11,222 nucleotides of DNA from Sphingomonadales bacterium UBA6157 (GCA_002423025.1 DIUN01000002.1:34181-45402); one strand, 5' to 3'; positions 1 through 7,932 are shown, counted from the stretch's first letter. Program-made: numbers and translations. The notes: generated by a model not told the origin, from the sequence alone.

Positions 1-32
1 TGGGTGGCCGGGTGGGGGAGAGGGCCGGTGCC

Positions 33-66
33 GAACCGAAATTCGCTCTTTTGCGAATTTCGGTTC
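33..66. repeat. Perfect 14-bp inverted repeat with 6-nt loop
   Basis: The arm GAACCGAAATTCGC (33-46) is followed by the loop TCTTTT and its exact reverse complement (53-66). It lies 57 bp beyond the nadE stop codon, so it could be a transcript-end hairpin. Neither strand has the run of T residues expected after an intrinsic terminator, and the stem is AT-rich in its middle, so an operator or a dispersed intergenic repeat is equally possible. No other full copy was seen in the window. Apart from this hairpin, nothing recognisable lies in positions 1-122. Confidence 0.7.
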
Positions 67-122
67 AGACTCTAAGCCAAAATCGGCTCCGTCAAGATGG
101 CCCAGGTTGGTCGGAACGTACT

Positions 123-2174
123 CTAGCCGTCGATCTCCGCGAGGTCCGCGAGCCACGCCGTCGCCAGGGCGTCGCTTGGTGCGCGCCAGTCACCCCGGGG
201 GGAGAGGTTGCCGCCCGATGACACCTTGGGCCCGTTGGGGATGCACGAACGCTTGAACTGGCTGAACTGGAAAAAGCGACGCGCGAACTGCTCCAGCCAG
301 TGGCGGATCACTGGCAGGTCATAGGCCGCCTTGCGATCTTCGGGGAAGCCCGCCGGCCAGCGCCCGGCTGCCGCATCGCGCCAGGCGTGCCAGGCCAGGA
401 AGGCGATCTTGCTGGGCGCCTGCGCCTGGCGCAGCGTGTAGAACAGGTAGAAATCGTTGAGCGCGTAGGGCCCGATCTTGTCCTCGGTGCTTTGCAGCGC
501 ACCGTCGGCCCCGGCGGGCACCAACTCGGGCGAGATTTCAGTATCGAGGATCGCGGTGAGCACCTTGCCCGTCTCGCCATCGAACTGCGCCGTGTCGACG
601 CACCAGCGGATCAGGTACTGGATCAGCGTCTTGGGCACACCGCAGTTGACGGCATAGTGGCTCATGTGGTCGCCCACGCCATAGGTGCACCAGCCCAGCG
701 CCAGCTCGGAAAGATCGCCGGTGCCCACAACGAAACCGCCGTGATGGTTGGCCAGACGGAACAGGTAATCGGTGCGCAGGCCCGCCTGCACGTTCTCGAA
801 CGTGATGTCATAGACCGGCTTTCCGTCCGAGAACGGGTGGTCCATGTCATCCAGCATCTGCGTGGCGGCGGGGCGGATGTCGATTTCTGCCGCAGTCGCT
901 CCCATGGCGCGCATCAGCGCCCAGGCATTGCCCTTGGTGTGATCGCTGGTGGCGAAGCCGGGCATGGTGAAGGCCATGATATCCGACCGGGGACGGCCAA
1001 GCAGGTCGCAGGCCCTGGCCGCGACGATCAGCGCGTGGGTACTGTCGAGCCCGCCGGAAATGCCGATGACCAGCTTTTTCGCACCTGTCGCCTCGATCCG
1101 GCGGACAAGGCCGTCAACCTGGATGTTGAACGCCTCGTAACAGTCCTGCGCCAACCGCTCGGGCCGGTTGGGGACATAGGGGAAGCGGCGGACATGGCGC
1201 TTGAGGCCGGTGTCTTCGGCGCGCGGGCTGAACGGCACGGCGATGCGGCGGAACGCCTGCTCCGGGTGGCCAGCCGCAGTTGCAGCATCGTTGAAAGTGC
1301 CGGTTCGCATGCGTTCCAGCTTGAGGCGGCGCAGATCGACATCGGCGATTGCCATCTGCGGCTGGCGCACGAAACGCTCCGACCGCACCAGTTCCTCGCC
1401 CAGTTCGAAGATCGAGGCCTGCCCGTCCCAGGCTAGGTCGGTGGTGCTTTCGCCCGCGCCCGCCGCGCAATAGACATAGGCCGCCATGCAGCGCATCGAC
1501 TGGCTGGCGCACAGCGTCGCGCGCTCGTCCGCCTTGCCGACGGTGATGTTCGAGGCCGAAAGGTTGCACAGCACCTGCGCCCCGGCGAGCGCGCCGAGGG
1601 TTGATGGCGGCGCGGGCGACCAGACATCCTCGCAGATTTCGAGGTGAAAGGTGAACTCCTCTAACCTGTCGGCGGCGAAGATCAGGTCGGTGCCGAAGGG
1701 CACGTCCTGATCGAGCAGGCGGATGGTCTGCCCGGTTATCCCGGCGCCGGGGGCGAACCAGCGCTTTTCGTAGTATTCCCGGTAATTGGGCAGGAAGCTT
1801 TTCGGCACGACGCCCAGCACCTTGCCGCCCGCCAGCGCCAGCGCGCAGTTGTAGAGCCGGCCGTTGCGGACGAGCGGCGCGCCGATGGCGAGCACGGCGC
1901 GAGAGGAAGCCGTCTCTGCCGCGATCTCGGCAATCGCCTTCAGCGCGGCATCGAGCAGCGCCTGCTGGGTCAACAGATCATCGATGGCATAGCCGGTGAC
2001 GCACAGTTCGGGAAAGACGATGAGGTCTGCCCCTTCGGCCTCTGCCGCGCGCGCGCGCTCGATGATGGCGCGGGCATTGACCGCCGGATCAGCGACCGCC
2101 ACCAGCGGCATGGCGGCGGCCACGCGGACCATGCCGTGCCGGTGGATCGAGGTGAAAGGCAGCTTTTCGGCCAT
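123..2174 (-). CDS. nadE: Glutamine-dependent NAD+ synthetase
   Basis: This cytosolic enzyme carries out the last step of NAD biosynthesis, amidating nicotinic acid adenine dinucleotide with ammonia released from glutamine, at the cost of ATP. The 683-residue protein has the two-domain layout of the roughly 680-residue Mycobacterium tuberculosis type. The N-terminal nitrilase-type glutaminase has a visible catalytic triad: Glu56 in FPEL, Lys125 in VVPKS and Cys181 in EICED. The C-terminal ATP-pyrophosphatase domain has the P-loop SGGLDS at 373-378, followed by the conserved TGDLSELALGW and SPRGDWRAPSD motifs. The ATG start gives an N terminus (ending HGMVRVA) that lines up with known family members. 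It lies 53 bp downstream of the glycosyltransferase gene on the same strand, with no hairpin between, so the two may be co-transcribed. This is a housekeeping gene and probably marks the edge of the capsule cluster. Confidence 0.97.
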   Translation of the reverse strand: MAEKLPFTSIHRHGMVRVAAAMPLVAVADPAVNARAIIERARAAEAEGADLIVFPELCVTGYAIDDLLTQQALLDAALKAIAEIAAETASSRAVLAIGAPLVRNGRLYNCALALAGGKVLGVVPKSFLPNYREYYEKRWFAPGAGITGQTIRLLDQDVPFGTDLIFAADRLEEFTFHLEICEDVWSPAPPSTLGALAGAQVLCNLSASNITVGKADERATLCASQSMRCMAAYVYCAAGAGESTTDLAWDGQASIFELGEELVRSERFVRQPQMAIADVDLRRLKLERMRTGTFNDAATAAGHPEQAFRRIAVPFSPRAEDTGLKRHVRRFPYVPNRPERLAQDCYEAFNIQVDGLVRRIEATGAKKLVIGISGGLDSTHALIVAARACDLLGRPRSDIMAFTMPGFATSDHTKGNAWALMRAMGATAAEIDIRPAATQMLDDMDHPFSDGKPVYDITFENVQAGLRTDYLFRLANHHGGFVVGTGDLSELALGWCTYGVGDHMSHYAVNCGVPKTLIQYLIRWCVDTAQFDGETGKVLTAILDTEISPELVPAGADGALQSTEDKIGPYALNDFYLFYTLRQAQAPSKIAFLAWHAWRDAAAGRWPAGFPEDRKAAYDLPVIRHWLEQFARRFFQFSQFKRSCIPNGPKVSSGGNLSPRGDWRAPSDALATAWLADLAEIDG

Positions 2175-2227
2175 GGTCGCTTTCTAGCAGGCAACGGTTT
2201 CGCGCACCTTAGCGCCATCTGGTTGCG

Positions 2228-3382
2228 TCACAAGGTCTTGAGCCAGCCTTCGACCTTGGCGAAGTGATCGGCCCAGCCGGGCGCACGGTAGCCGCGGACC
2301 ATGGTCAGCTGGCGCTGGCGTTCGGCGCTGTCCGCCAGGAACGAGACGATCGTCCGCTCCCAGCCAGCGCCGTCGGTGGGCTCAAGATACGTCGGGATGA
2401 TGCCGGCGATCTCGCGGAACACCGGCAGATCGCTGGCGATGACCGGCGTGCCCAGTTGCAACGCCTCGACCACCGGCAGGCCGAAGCCTTCGGCGAAGGA
2501 CGGCATCAGAAGGGCGCGCGCGCCAGCGATCAGGCGGGCCAGTTCCGCGTCGTCGCAGTCGCCCAGTTCGCGCACGTTGCCCTTCAGCGCGGCGGTGCGA
2601 TCGAGCATGCCAAGCGCCATGTCCGCTTCCCAGCCGCGCTGGCCGATGATCAGCAGGCGCGGGCAGGCGCTGCCCAGCCGTTCGGCCAGATGCTGCCATA
2701 TCTGAAGCAGGAGCACGTGGTTCTTGCGCCCCTCGATCGTGCCGACCGTGACGAAATGCGGCCGGTCCAGATGCGATGGCCGCACGTCTTCAGGGATCTG
2801 GTTGCCGCTGATCCAGGCGGCAATCGCACTGGGCAGCTCCCGCCCCTGAGCGCGGGCGTGGGCGGCGAATTCGTCAAGCGTGACCTGCGAATTGGCGATG
2901 ATCCCGGTGGCACTGTCCAGCACATGCGCCATGCGCGCGGCGTGCTTTTCCGCCTCACCCGCCCGGCAGTATTCCGGGTGGGTCAGCGGGATCAGGTCAT
3001 GCACCAGATAGACCGCCTTGACCCCGCGCCGTTTCACCCAGTGCGTCAGGGTTGGCTCGTCCAGCCCGGTGTGGCCGATGTTGAGGTAGATCTTGCCCGC
3101 GCAGTCGCCATTGCCCCGGCCCGACCAGAAAATCCCCGTCGCCATCGCGGCGAAGCCCGCCCGGAAACCTTCCGGGCCGCGCCGCAGCAGCGCGAACAGC
3201 CGGTCCGACCGCTTCGGCGAAAGCACGCGCAGAAAGCCGTTCTTCTGCAACACCGCCTGCGCGCGGTCACCGAAATGGTCGAGATAGGCAAGGCACACCC
3301 GGTCGATCCCGGTCGGATGACGACCGGTCCACACGCGCCACACCAGGCGGCTGACATCGATCAGGAATTCGCGTTGTGCCAT
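2228..3382 (-). CDS. GT4-type (GT-B fold) glycosyltransferase
   Basis: This is a 384-residue retaining-type glycosyltransferase that probably transfers a sugar from a nucleotide donor during capsule or other surface-polysaccharide assembly. Donor and acceptor cannot be read from sequence; GDP-fucose or GDP-mannose is plausible because gmd and fcl are nearby. The N-terminal Rossmann half starts LIDVSRLV and contains PTGIDRV (23-29) and VHDLIPLTHPEY (127-138), typical of polysaccharide-cluster members. The C-terminal half has VGTIEGRKNH (213-222), LLIIGQRGW and the EX7E signature in AEGFGLPVVEAL (Glu298 and Glu306). No signal peptide or membrane segment is visible. The frame stays open back to a TTG at 3454, which would add 24 residues unlike the family. 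I chose the ATG at 3382 because the protein then begins as its relatives do, although its Shine-Dalgarno sequence is poor. It is divergent from the desaturase-like gene. Confidence 0.88.
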   Translation of the reverse strand: MAQREFLIDVSRLVWRVWTGRHPTGIDRVCLAYLDHFGDRAQAVLQKNGFLRVLSPKRSDRLFALLRRGPEGFRAGFAAMATGIFWSGRGNGDCAGKIYLNIGHTGLDEPTLTHWVKRRGVKAVYLVHDLIPLTHPEYCRAGEAEKHAARMAHVLDSATGIIANSQVTLDEFAAHARAQGRELPSAIAAWISGNQIPEDVRPSHLDRPHFVTVGTIEGRKNHVLLLQIWQHLAERLGSACPRLLIIGQRGWEADMALGMLDRTAALKGNVRELGDCDDAELARLIAGARALLMPSFAEGFGLPVVEALQLGTPVIASDLPVFREIAGIIPTYLEPTDGAGWERTIVSFLADSAERQRQLTMVRGYRAPGWADHFAKVEGWLKTL

Positions 3383-3506
3383 GCCAGAAGCCGCGCGCCC
3401 TTCACCAGAACGCGGTGAAATGCAAGAGAAACACGGGTAAACCGAAATTGCCAAGCGGCTGGTATTGGTTCAAGAGCATGACAGGATTGCGGTTGTAACA
3501 GGCAGC
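3383..3506. promoter_or_regulatory. Divergent intergenic region, presumed promoters both ways
   Basis: These 124 bp separate the divergent glycosyltransferase and desaturase-like genes. Any transcription initiated locally for either must start here or inside the neighbouring gene. I looked for -35/-10 pairs with 16-18 bp spacing on both strands and found none convincing. The assignment rests only on gene orientation. Confidence 0.35.
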
Positions 3507-4268
3507 ATGAACGGCTCCGGAATGGGAACACCCGAACGCATGGCCAGCAGCAGCGGCACTTTCAGACAACACGCGATCATGGCCCTGTTCGTGGTCTCGC
3601 TGGCAGCCAATGCCGGCTGGGCAGCGTGGCATTTCAGCTGGTGGACGATCCCGGCCCTGCTGCTGGGCTGGTACGTGGCCGATCTGATGTCGGGGCTGAT
3701 CCACATGATGATGGACTATCGCCCCTGTCCGCCCGGCAAGCGGCTGAACGAGCTGTTCTTTTATGAAGGATCGCGCGAATCGGCGGAATACCTTGCCCTG
3801 TTTCAGGCACGCATGGGTGCGATCAACGCGTTCGAGCGCATTGTCTATGATTTCAAGAACCACCACCCGCGCCCCGATGCGCTGGGCCGCCGCCCGCTGT
3901 GGCGGCTGATCGGATCGACGGTTATCGTTGCTGCCCTGCCGGTGTCGCTGGCGGTCAATCTGGCAACCCTGCTGCGGCCGGACATGCCATCGTGGATCGC
4001 CGCCTATTTTGTCGCCTTCCTGATCGGCGGCGCCTTTGCCCAGTATTTTCACGGTTCGCTGCACCGGCGGGATAACCCCTGGTTCATCACCACAGCGCGC
4101 AATCTGGGCCTGCTGATGACCCCTGCGGCCCACCAGCTGCACCATGACACGCTGCAACGCGATTTCGCCACCAATTGCGGCTGGTCGAACCCGGTGATCA
4201 ACCGGCTGTTCCGGGCGCTGCGCCAGCGCGGCTACCTTGGCGATGCCGGGCTTGAACCCAGCTCCTGA
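3507..4268 (+). CDS. CarF/TMEM189/FAD4-like lipid desaturase (PF10520 type)
   Basis: This 253-residue membrane protein has the spaced histidines of the family containing CarF/TMEM189 (plasmanylethanolamine desaturase, which makes plasmalogen vinyl ethers) and plant FAD4 (which desaturates a phosphatidylglycerol acyl chain). Visible motifs are DLMSGLIHMMMD (59-70; His66, Asp70), NHHPRP (118-123), FHGSLH (181-186), AAHQLHHD (207-214) and the tail NCGWSN. They are the likely di-iron ligands. Hydrophobic stretches near 22-41, 46-66, 135-155 and 162-182 suggest about four membrane segments. Compared with human TMEM189, the His66-to-HH119 interval is about 25 residues longer and the HHxxHH motif reads AHxxHH. 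It is the only plus-strand gene; its end overlaps kpsS by 37 bp. The ATG at 3507 has a weak AGG upstream; ATGs at 3522 and 3540 and a TTG at 3465 are alternatives. Family membership is likely; the substrate is unknown. Confidence 0.82.
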   Translation: MNGSGMGTPERMASSSGTFRQHAIMALFVVSLAANAGWAAWHFSWWTIPALLLGWYVADLMSGLIHMMMDYRPCPPGKRLNELFFYEGSRESAEYLALFQARMGAINAFERIVYDFKNHHPRPDALGRRPLWRLIGSTVIVAALPVSLAVNLATLLRPDMPSWIAAYFVAFLIGGAFAQYFHGSLHRRDNPWFITTARNLGLLMTPAAHQLHHDTLQRDFATNCGWSNPVINRLFRALRQRGYLGDAGLEPSS

Positions 4269-5506
4269 ACCGCCAGCCGCGCGTGCGGGGCAATGCCTTC
4301 GTCGGCCATCAACCGATCGGCGCTGCCACGGATAAGGATCTGGATCGCCGATTCGCTCGCCAGTCCGCCGCGCACCAGGCACTTGGCATGAAGCGTCTTC
4401 TTGAAGGCTTGATAAAGCGCGCTGTCGGGCCGCTGCGGCTGCGACCAGAAGCTGTCGAGCCCGGACTGGTGGGTAATACCCGGCACATCATAGACCGCAT
4501 CACCCAGCACGATCACCGGGCTGCCCACCTCAAGCGCGAGCGTGCCCGAAGTGGAATTGACGCAGACCATGCCGATCGCCTCTTCCGACAGTGCCTGCAA
4601 TTCGCCGCCGTCGATGTGCAGCACGCGGCCCGGCACGCCATGCCCGCGGGCGCGCAGGCGCAGGAATCGCCGCCAGTTCAGGTATCCGGAATCGAGCGGA
4701 TGCTCCTTGACCAGCAGCACGCAATCATCCGGCGCGTGGCGGGCGAAGCTTTCCAGCACGTATTCCGCCGCCTCGCTCATCGAACCGAAAGGCGAATGGG
4801 CGCGGATCTGGTAATCGCCGGTCAACTGCAATGTGAACAGGAAGTATTTCTTGCCTGCCAGTTCGCACAAGGTCTGCTCTGCCTGCCGCGCCCGGCGCTG
4901 TGCCCGCAGGAACCGCAAGGCCCAGCCGATGCCGTCAGCGCAGATCGAGCCTTGCCGGTGCGAGCGGTAGAACGGGAAGCGCAGCTTGCCCGTGACGACG
5001 TGGTGGTAATGCCAGTAACTGTCACGCGCGCGGCGGCTGAACTGCGCGGTGATCGGCGGCAGCTTGGGGATCGGCGGCAGCCATTTCGCTGCGGCCAGGA
5101 TGACTTCGGGATCACGATCAAAGCGCGAATGGCCGTTCACCCCGTCGCGTTCCAGTGTCATCCAGTCAGGCCGGATATAGCCTTCCTCGAACACGTGGAT
5201 GTGGATGCCGCGCAGCTGCGCCAGTCGCAGTGCGGCCTGGTGCATCGGGCGGCAATCGCCGAACAGGACAAGATCGGTAATGCCGTTCTCGCGCAGGAAA
5301 CGGTCGAAGAAGCGCGGCCAGCGGCGCGTGGTGCCGCGAAAGTCAACTGCACCCTCGCGCCAGTCATAGCGATCACCGCCGGAAAGGTTGATGCGGTGCG
5401 TCCCCGCTCCGCGCGCGACCAGTTCGTCGGCCAGCTGGCGGAAGAACGGTCCGGGCGGCCCCTGAAGGAACAGGAATTCCTTACGCTTTACCCCCGGTCG
5501 CGTCAT
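4232..5506 (-). CDS. kpsS: Capsule Kdo-linker transferase KpsS
   Basis: This is a 424-residue protein of the capsule biosynthesis family PF05159. In characterised systems KpsS adds the first beta-Kdo to phosphatidylglycerol at the inner face of the cytoplasmic membrane, giving the acceptor that KpsC extends. Family motifs in order are LQGPPGPFF (14-22), LVLFGDCRPMHQAA (79-92), FEEGYIRPDWMT (106-117), LQLTGDYQIRAHSPF (226-240), KEHPLD (267-272) and VNSTSGTLALE (316-326). The basic Lys-Glu-His-Pro and the Asn-Ser-Thr-Ser-Gly segments fit the CMP-Kdo-binding half. Length is in the usual range of about 390-430. Only 4 bp separate its ATG from the kpsC stop, so translation is probably coupled; its own Shine-Dalgarno sequence is weak. 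Its last 37 bp overlap the end of the convergent desaturase-like gene. No terminator is visible after it. Confidence 0.93.
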   Translation of the reverse strand: MTRPGVKRKEFLFLQGPPGPFFRQLADELVARGAGTHRINLSGGDRYDWREGAVDFRGTTRRWPRFFDRFLRENGITDLVLFGDCRPMHQAALRLAQLRGIHIHVFEEGYIRPDWMTLERDGVNGHSRFDRDPEVILAAAKWLPPIPKLPPITAQFSRRARDSYWHYHHVVTGKLRFPFYRSHRQGSICADGIGWALRFLRAQRRARQAEQTLCELAGKKYFLFTLQLTGDYQIRAHSPFGSMSEAAEYVLESFARHAPDDCVLLVKEHPLDSGYLNWRRFLRLRARGHGVPGRVLHIDGGELQALSEEAIGMVCVNSTSGTLALEVGSPVIVLGDAVYDVPGITHQSGLDSFWSQPQRPDSALYQAFKKTLHAKCLVRGGLASESAIQILIRGSADRLMADEGIAPHARLAVQELGSSPASPR

Positions 5507-5510
5507 AGGT

Positions 5511-7103
5511 TCAGGCTCTAAACCCCCGTAACAAAAGGTTCAACCGTCCCTGCGCCTCGCGGAGCCACACAAGCGGTGAACCGATCCGCGCCTCCCCTGC
5601 CGCCATGCGCTCCACCAGCACTTCGACGGGGCACGGCAGGCGAGTGACGGGGTCGAGATAGCGCGGGTAAAGCAGCAAGGTGGCGGCCACCAGCTCGTCC
5701 AGACTGCGCGCCCGGCCGCGCCGGGCCGGTACCGGGCCAAGGTCGGTGGTCAGCCCCCAGCCCGCGTAGAACGGCACGCCGTGGACTGTTACTTCCTTGC
5801 CGCGCATCAATGCTTCGAACCCGGCGAGCGAGGTGATGACGTGAAGCGCATCGGCGGCGTCGATCAGTCCGGCGATCGGCGCATCCGCTTCTACCGCATC
5901 GGCCAGCGCCAGCGCCTCTGCCAGCGGCACGTGGCCCTTGCGGTGCCCGGCTTCGACATCGGGGTGCGGTTTGTAAGTCAGGAAGGCGTCAGGCTCTGCC
6001 GAGCGCGCGCGGCGCAGCAGGGCCAGGTTGGTGAGGCCCGCCCCGCCAGCCTGCACCGAGCGGTCATCCTCCACCTGCCCCGTCACCAGCACATGGCGCC
6101 GCGCACCGCCGGGCCGGGTAACCTTGGCGCTGTCCTGCCCGTATTTGCTGATCCCGGCAGACACCAGCCGCTGGCGCAGCACCGCCGCCCGCGCGCGAAG
6201 GTCCGGGCCGATTTCCGCCTCTGCCAGCAGACGCTCAAGCCCGCTGGGCTGCGCCGGATCGAAATAGGCACCCTCGCCATCGACGATGATCGACAGCGGC
6301 GGCACGCAATTGGCGCCGAGGCCAGAGGAACGGATGAAGCCGTCCTCGATCTCTCCCAGTGCCACCCCGCGCGCGGCAAGCCGCTGCGGCAGGGCGGGAT
6401 CGGTGCGCGATTTCCACGCCAGCGCCCTTGCGCCGCGCCTGAGCGCGCGTTCGTCCGCCGAACCAGCGCGGGCATGACGCGGCCCCTCACCCCCGTCCCA
6501 CAGCAAGGCATCAGTGGCGACGCGCTTCCATCGGGCGACGCCAAACACGGCAGCGAGGCCGCAGTTGGCATCGATCAGCCGCCGCCAGTCGGCCAGCAAG
6601 GCAGCAACATCGGGCAGAGACATGGCCTCGCCAGTGAAGGGACTGCGCCAGTCCCACTGCGCCAGCGCGGCTTCCAGCAAACCGGCCGCATCACCGTCCT
6701 TGCCCAGCAGCGCGGCAACCAGCACCAATTCGTGCAGCGCACCCCCGCGCACTTCGCTTGCCTGCGCGGCGAGATGCCAAGGATCGGCGAGCCGGGTGAT
6801 AACCGGCACCTTGCCGCGCGAGGCATAGGGGCCTACCAGCACTGCCCGCGCCGCAAGGCCATCTGCCGCCGCGCCATCGAGCAGCGCCCAGGCCTCTGCT
6901 TGCGAAACGGGTGCCAGCAGCACGTCGCGCCCCTTGGGCAACGACACCTGCGCCGCCCAGAACGCCCCGCCAACGCGAGCCTTCGCCAGCGCAGCGGCAA
7001 GCGCCGCCCAGTCCGCCCGGGCATGGCCGCCCGGCACGGCGAGCGGCGCCGCGCGGTGGCCCGGAAAGGGCGGGATGCGCAAAAAGGGCAACGCTGCGCT
7101 CAA
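5511..7103 (-). CDS. kpsC: Capsule Kdo-linker transferase KpsC, single recognisable module
   Basis: KpsC normally alternates two beta-Kdo linkages to build the poly-Kdo linker, using two tandem modules in about 675 residues. Here the protein has 530 residues, and only the C-terminal module shows the motifs: EDGFIRSSGLG (253-263), GQVEDD (342-347), YKPHPDVEAG (377-386), TSLAGFEALMRGK (424-436) and GVPFYAGWGLT (442-452). The N-terminal 190 residues open with FLRIPPFPGH, as in relatives, and end with a linker-like FGVARWKR, but have no EDGF, GQVxDD or KPHP counterpart. That half looks reduced or replaced. The start is a TTG that overlaps the kdsA stop in TTGA. No in-frame ATG occurs before residue 161, so a non-ATG start is required, though another TTG a few codons on is possible. 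It is coupled to kpsS downstream. Confidence 0.9.
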   Translation of the reverse strand: MSAALPFLRIPPFPGHRAAPLAVPGGHARADWAALAAALAKARVGGAFWAAQVSLPKGRDVLLAPVSQAEAWALLDGAAADGLAARAVLVGPYASRGKVPVITRLADPWHLAAQASEVRGGALHELVLVAALLGKDGDAAGLLEAALAQWDWRSPFTGEAMSLPDVAALLADWRRLIDANCGLAAVFGVARWKRVATDALLWDGGEGPRHARAGSADERALRRGARALAWKSRTDPALPQRLAARGVALGEIEDGFIRSSGLGANCVPPLSIIVDGEGAYFDPAQPSGLERLLAEAEIGPDLRARAAVLRQRLVSAGISKYGQDSAKVTRPGGARRHVLVTGQVEDDRSVQAGGAGLTNLALLRRARSAEPDAFLTYKPHPDVEAGHRKGHVPLAEALALADAVEADAPIAGLIDAADALHVITSLAGFEALMRGKEVTVHGVPFYAGWGLTTDLGPVPARRGRARSLDELVAATLLLYPRYLDPVTRLPCPVEVLVERMAAGEARIGSPLVWLREAQGRLNLLLRGFRA

Positions 7104-7921
7104 GCCTTCACGGCCCGGTCGACCGCCTGGACCTGCCGCAGGAACGGCTCAAGCTGGGCGAGCGGCAGTGCGCTTGGCCCGTCGCAGCGCGCCTTGCCGG
7201 GATCGGGGTGGGCTTCAAGGAACAGCCCCGCCAGCCCCAGCGCCATGCCGCTGCGCGCCAGTGCCGCTGCCTGGTCGCCGCGCCCGTCAGCGCTGTCGGC
7301 CCGGCCGCCGGGACGCTGCAGCGCGTGGGTGACATCGAACACGACCGGCGCGAAGTCCTTCATCAGGTCCATCCCCAGCATGTCGACGACAAGGTTGTTG
7401 TAGCCGAAGCTCGATCCCCGCTCGCACAGCATCACGCGCCCGTTGCCGCATTCGGCAAACTTGGCGATGATGTGCAGCATCTCTTGCGGACTGAGGAACT
7501 GCGGCTTCTTGACGTTCACCGCGACGCCCGTCTTCGCCATGGCAGCGACCAGATCGGTCTGCCGCGCAAGGAAGGCGGGCAGTTGGATGATGTCCGCCAC
7601 TTGCGCCACGGGTGCGGCCTGCCAGGGTTCATGCACGTCGGTCAGCACGGCAAAACCGAACTTCGCCTTGGCCTCTGCCAGCAGATCCAGCCCCTTTTCC
7701 AAGCCGGGCCCGCGGAACGAATGGATCGAGGACCGGTTTGCCTTGTCGAAGCTGGCCTTGAACACGTGGGGGATGCCGAGGCGCGCGGTAACCTTGGCAA
7801 AGTGCCCCGCCACCTCGAACAACAGATCGCGGCTCTCGATCACGTTCATGCCACCGATCAGAACGAAGGGCTGGTCGTTGGCGAAGGTGATGCCGCCTAT
7901 GCTGACTTCTGAAATGGTCAT
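7100..7921 (-). CDS. kdsA: 3-deoxy-8-phosphooctulonate (Kdo-8-P) synthase
   Basis: This cytosolic aldolase-type enzyme condenses arabinose-5-phosphate with phosphoenolpyruvate to Kdo-8-phosphate. The 273-residue protein closely follows the E. coli KdsA pattern: FVLIGGMNVIESRD (19-32), VFKASFDKANRSS (53-65), LTDVHE, NVKKPQF (136-142), CERGSSFGYNN (166-176), EAHPDP (236-241) and DGPSALPL (247-254). Asn26 in GGMNV occupies the site that is Cys in metal-dependent forms, so this should be a metal-independent (class I) enzyme. Its ATG follows the kdsB stop by 11 bp, with an AGGA about 10 nt upstream, and its stop overlaps the kpsC start. The substrate comes from kpsF two genes upstream. The Kdo-8-P phosphatase is not in the window. 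Confidence 0.97.
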   Translation of the reverse strand: MTISEVSIGGITFANDQPFVLIGGMNVIESRDLLFEVAGHFAKVTARLGIPHVFKASFDKANRSSIHSFRGPGLEKGLDLLAEAKAKFGFAVLTDVHEPWQAAPVAQVADIIQLPAFLARQTDLVAAMAKTGVAVNVKKPQFLSPQEMLHIIAKFAECGNGRVMLCERGSSFGYNNLVVDMLGMDLMKDFAPVVFDVTHALQRPGGRADSADGRGDQAAALARSGMALGLAGLFLEAHPDPGKARCDGPSALPLAQLEPFLRQVQAVDRAVKA

Positions 7922-7932
7922 GCGATCAGATC

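Noticed and set aside
12..221. 69-codon plus-strand frame at the left edge
   Set aside because: It runs through the hairpin and into the nadE 3' end, with no domain and no convincing ribosome binding site.
2264..3418. 384-codon plus-strand frame over the glycosyltransferase
   Set aside because: It is an antisense shadow of a gene with clear GT4 motifs.
4277..4288. Small CCGC-GCGT-GCGG hairpin near the convergent gene ends as a terminator
   Set aside because: The stem is only 4 bp, there is no T run, and it lies within kpsS coding sequence of high GC content.
3402..4382. 326-codon open frame on the minus strand opposite the desaturase-like gene
   Set aside because: Its translation is low-complexity and rich in Arg, Gly and Gln with no motif. 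The plus-strand frame shows clear histidine motifs and membrane segments, so this is a high-GC shadow.
5781..7403. 540-codon open frame on the plus strand over kpsC and kdsA
   Set aside because: It spans two well-supported genes on the other strand, has no recognisable domain and has shadow-like composition.
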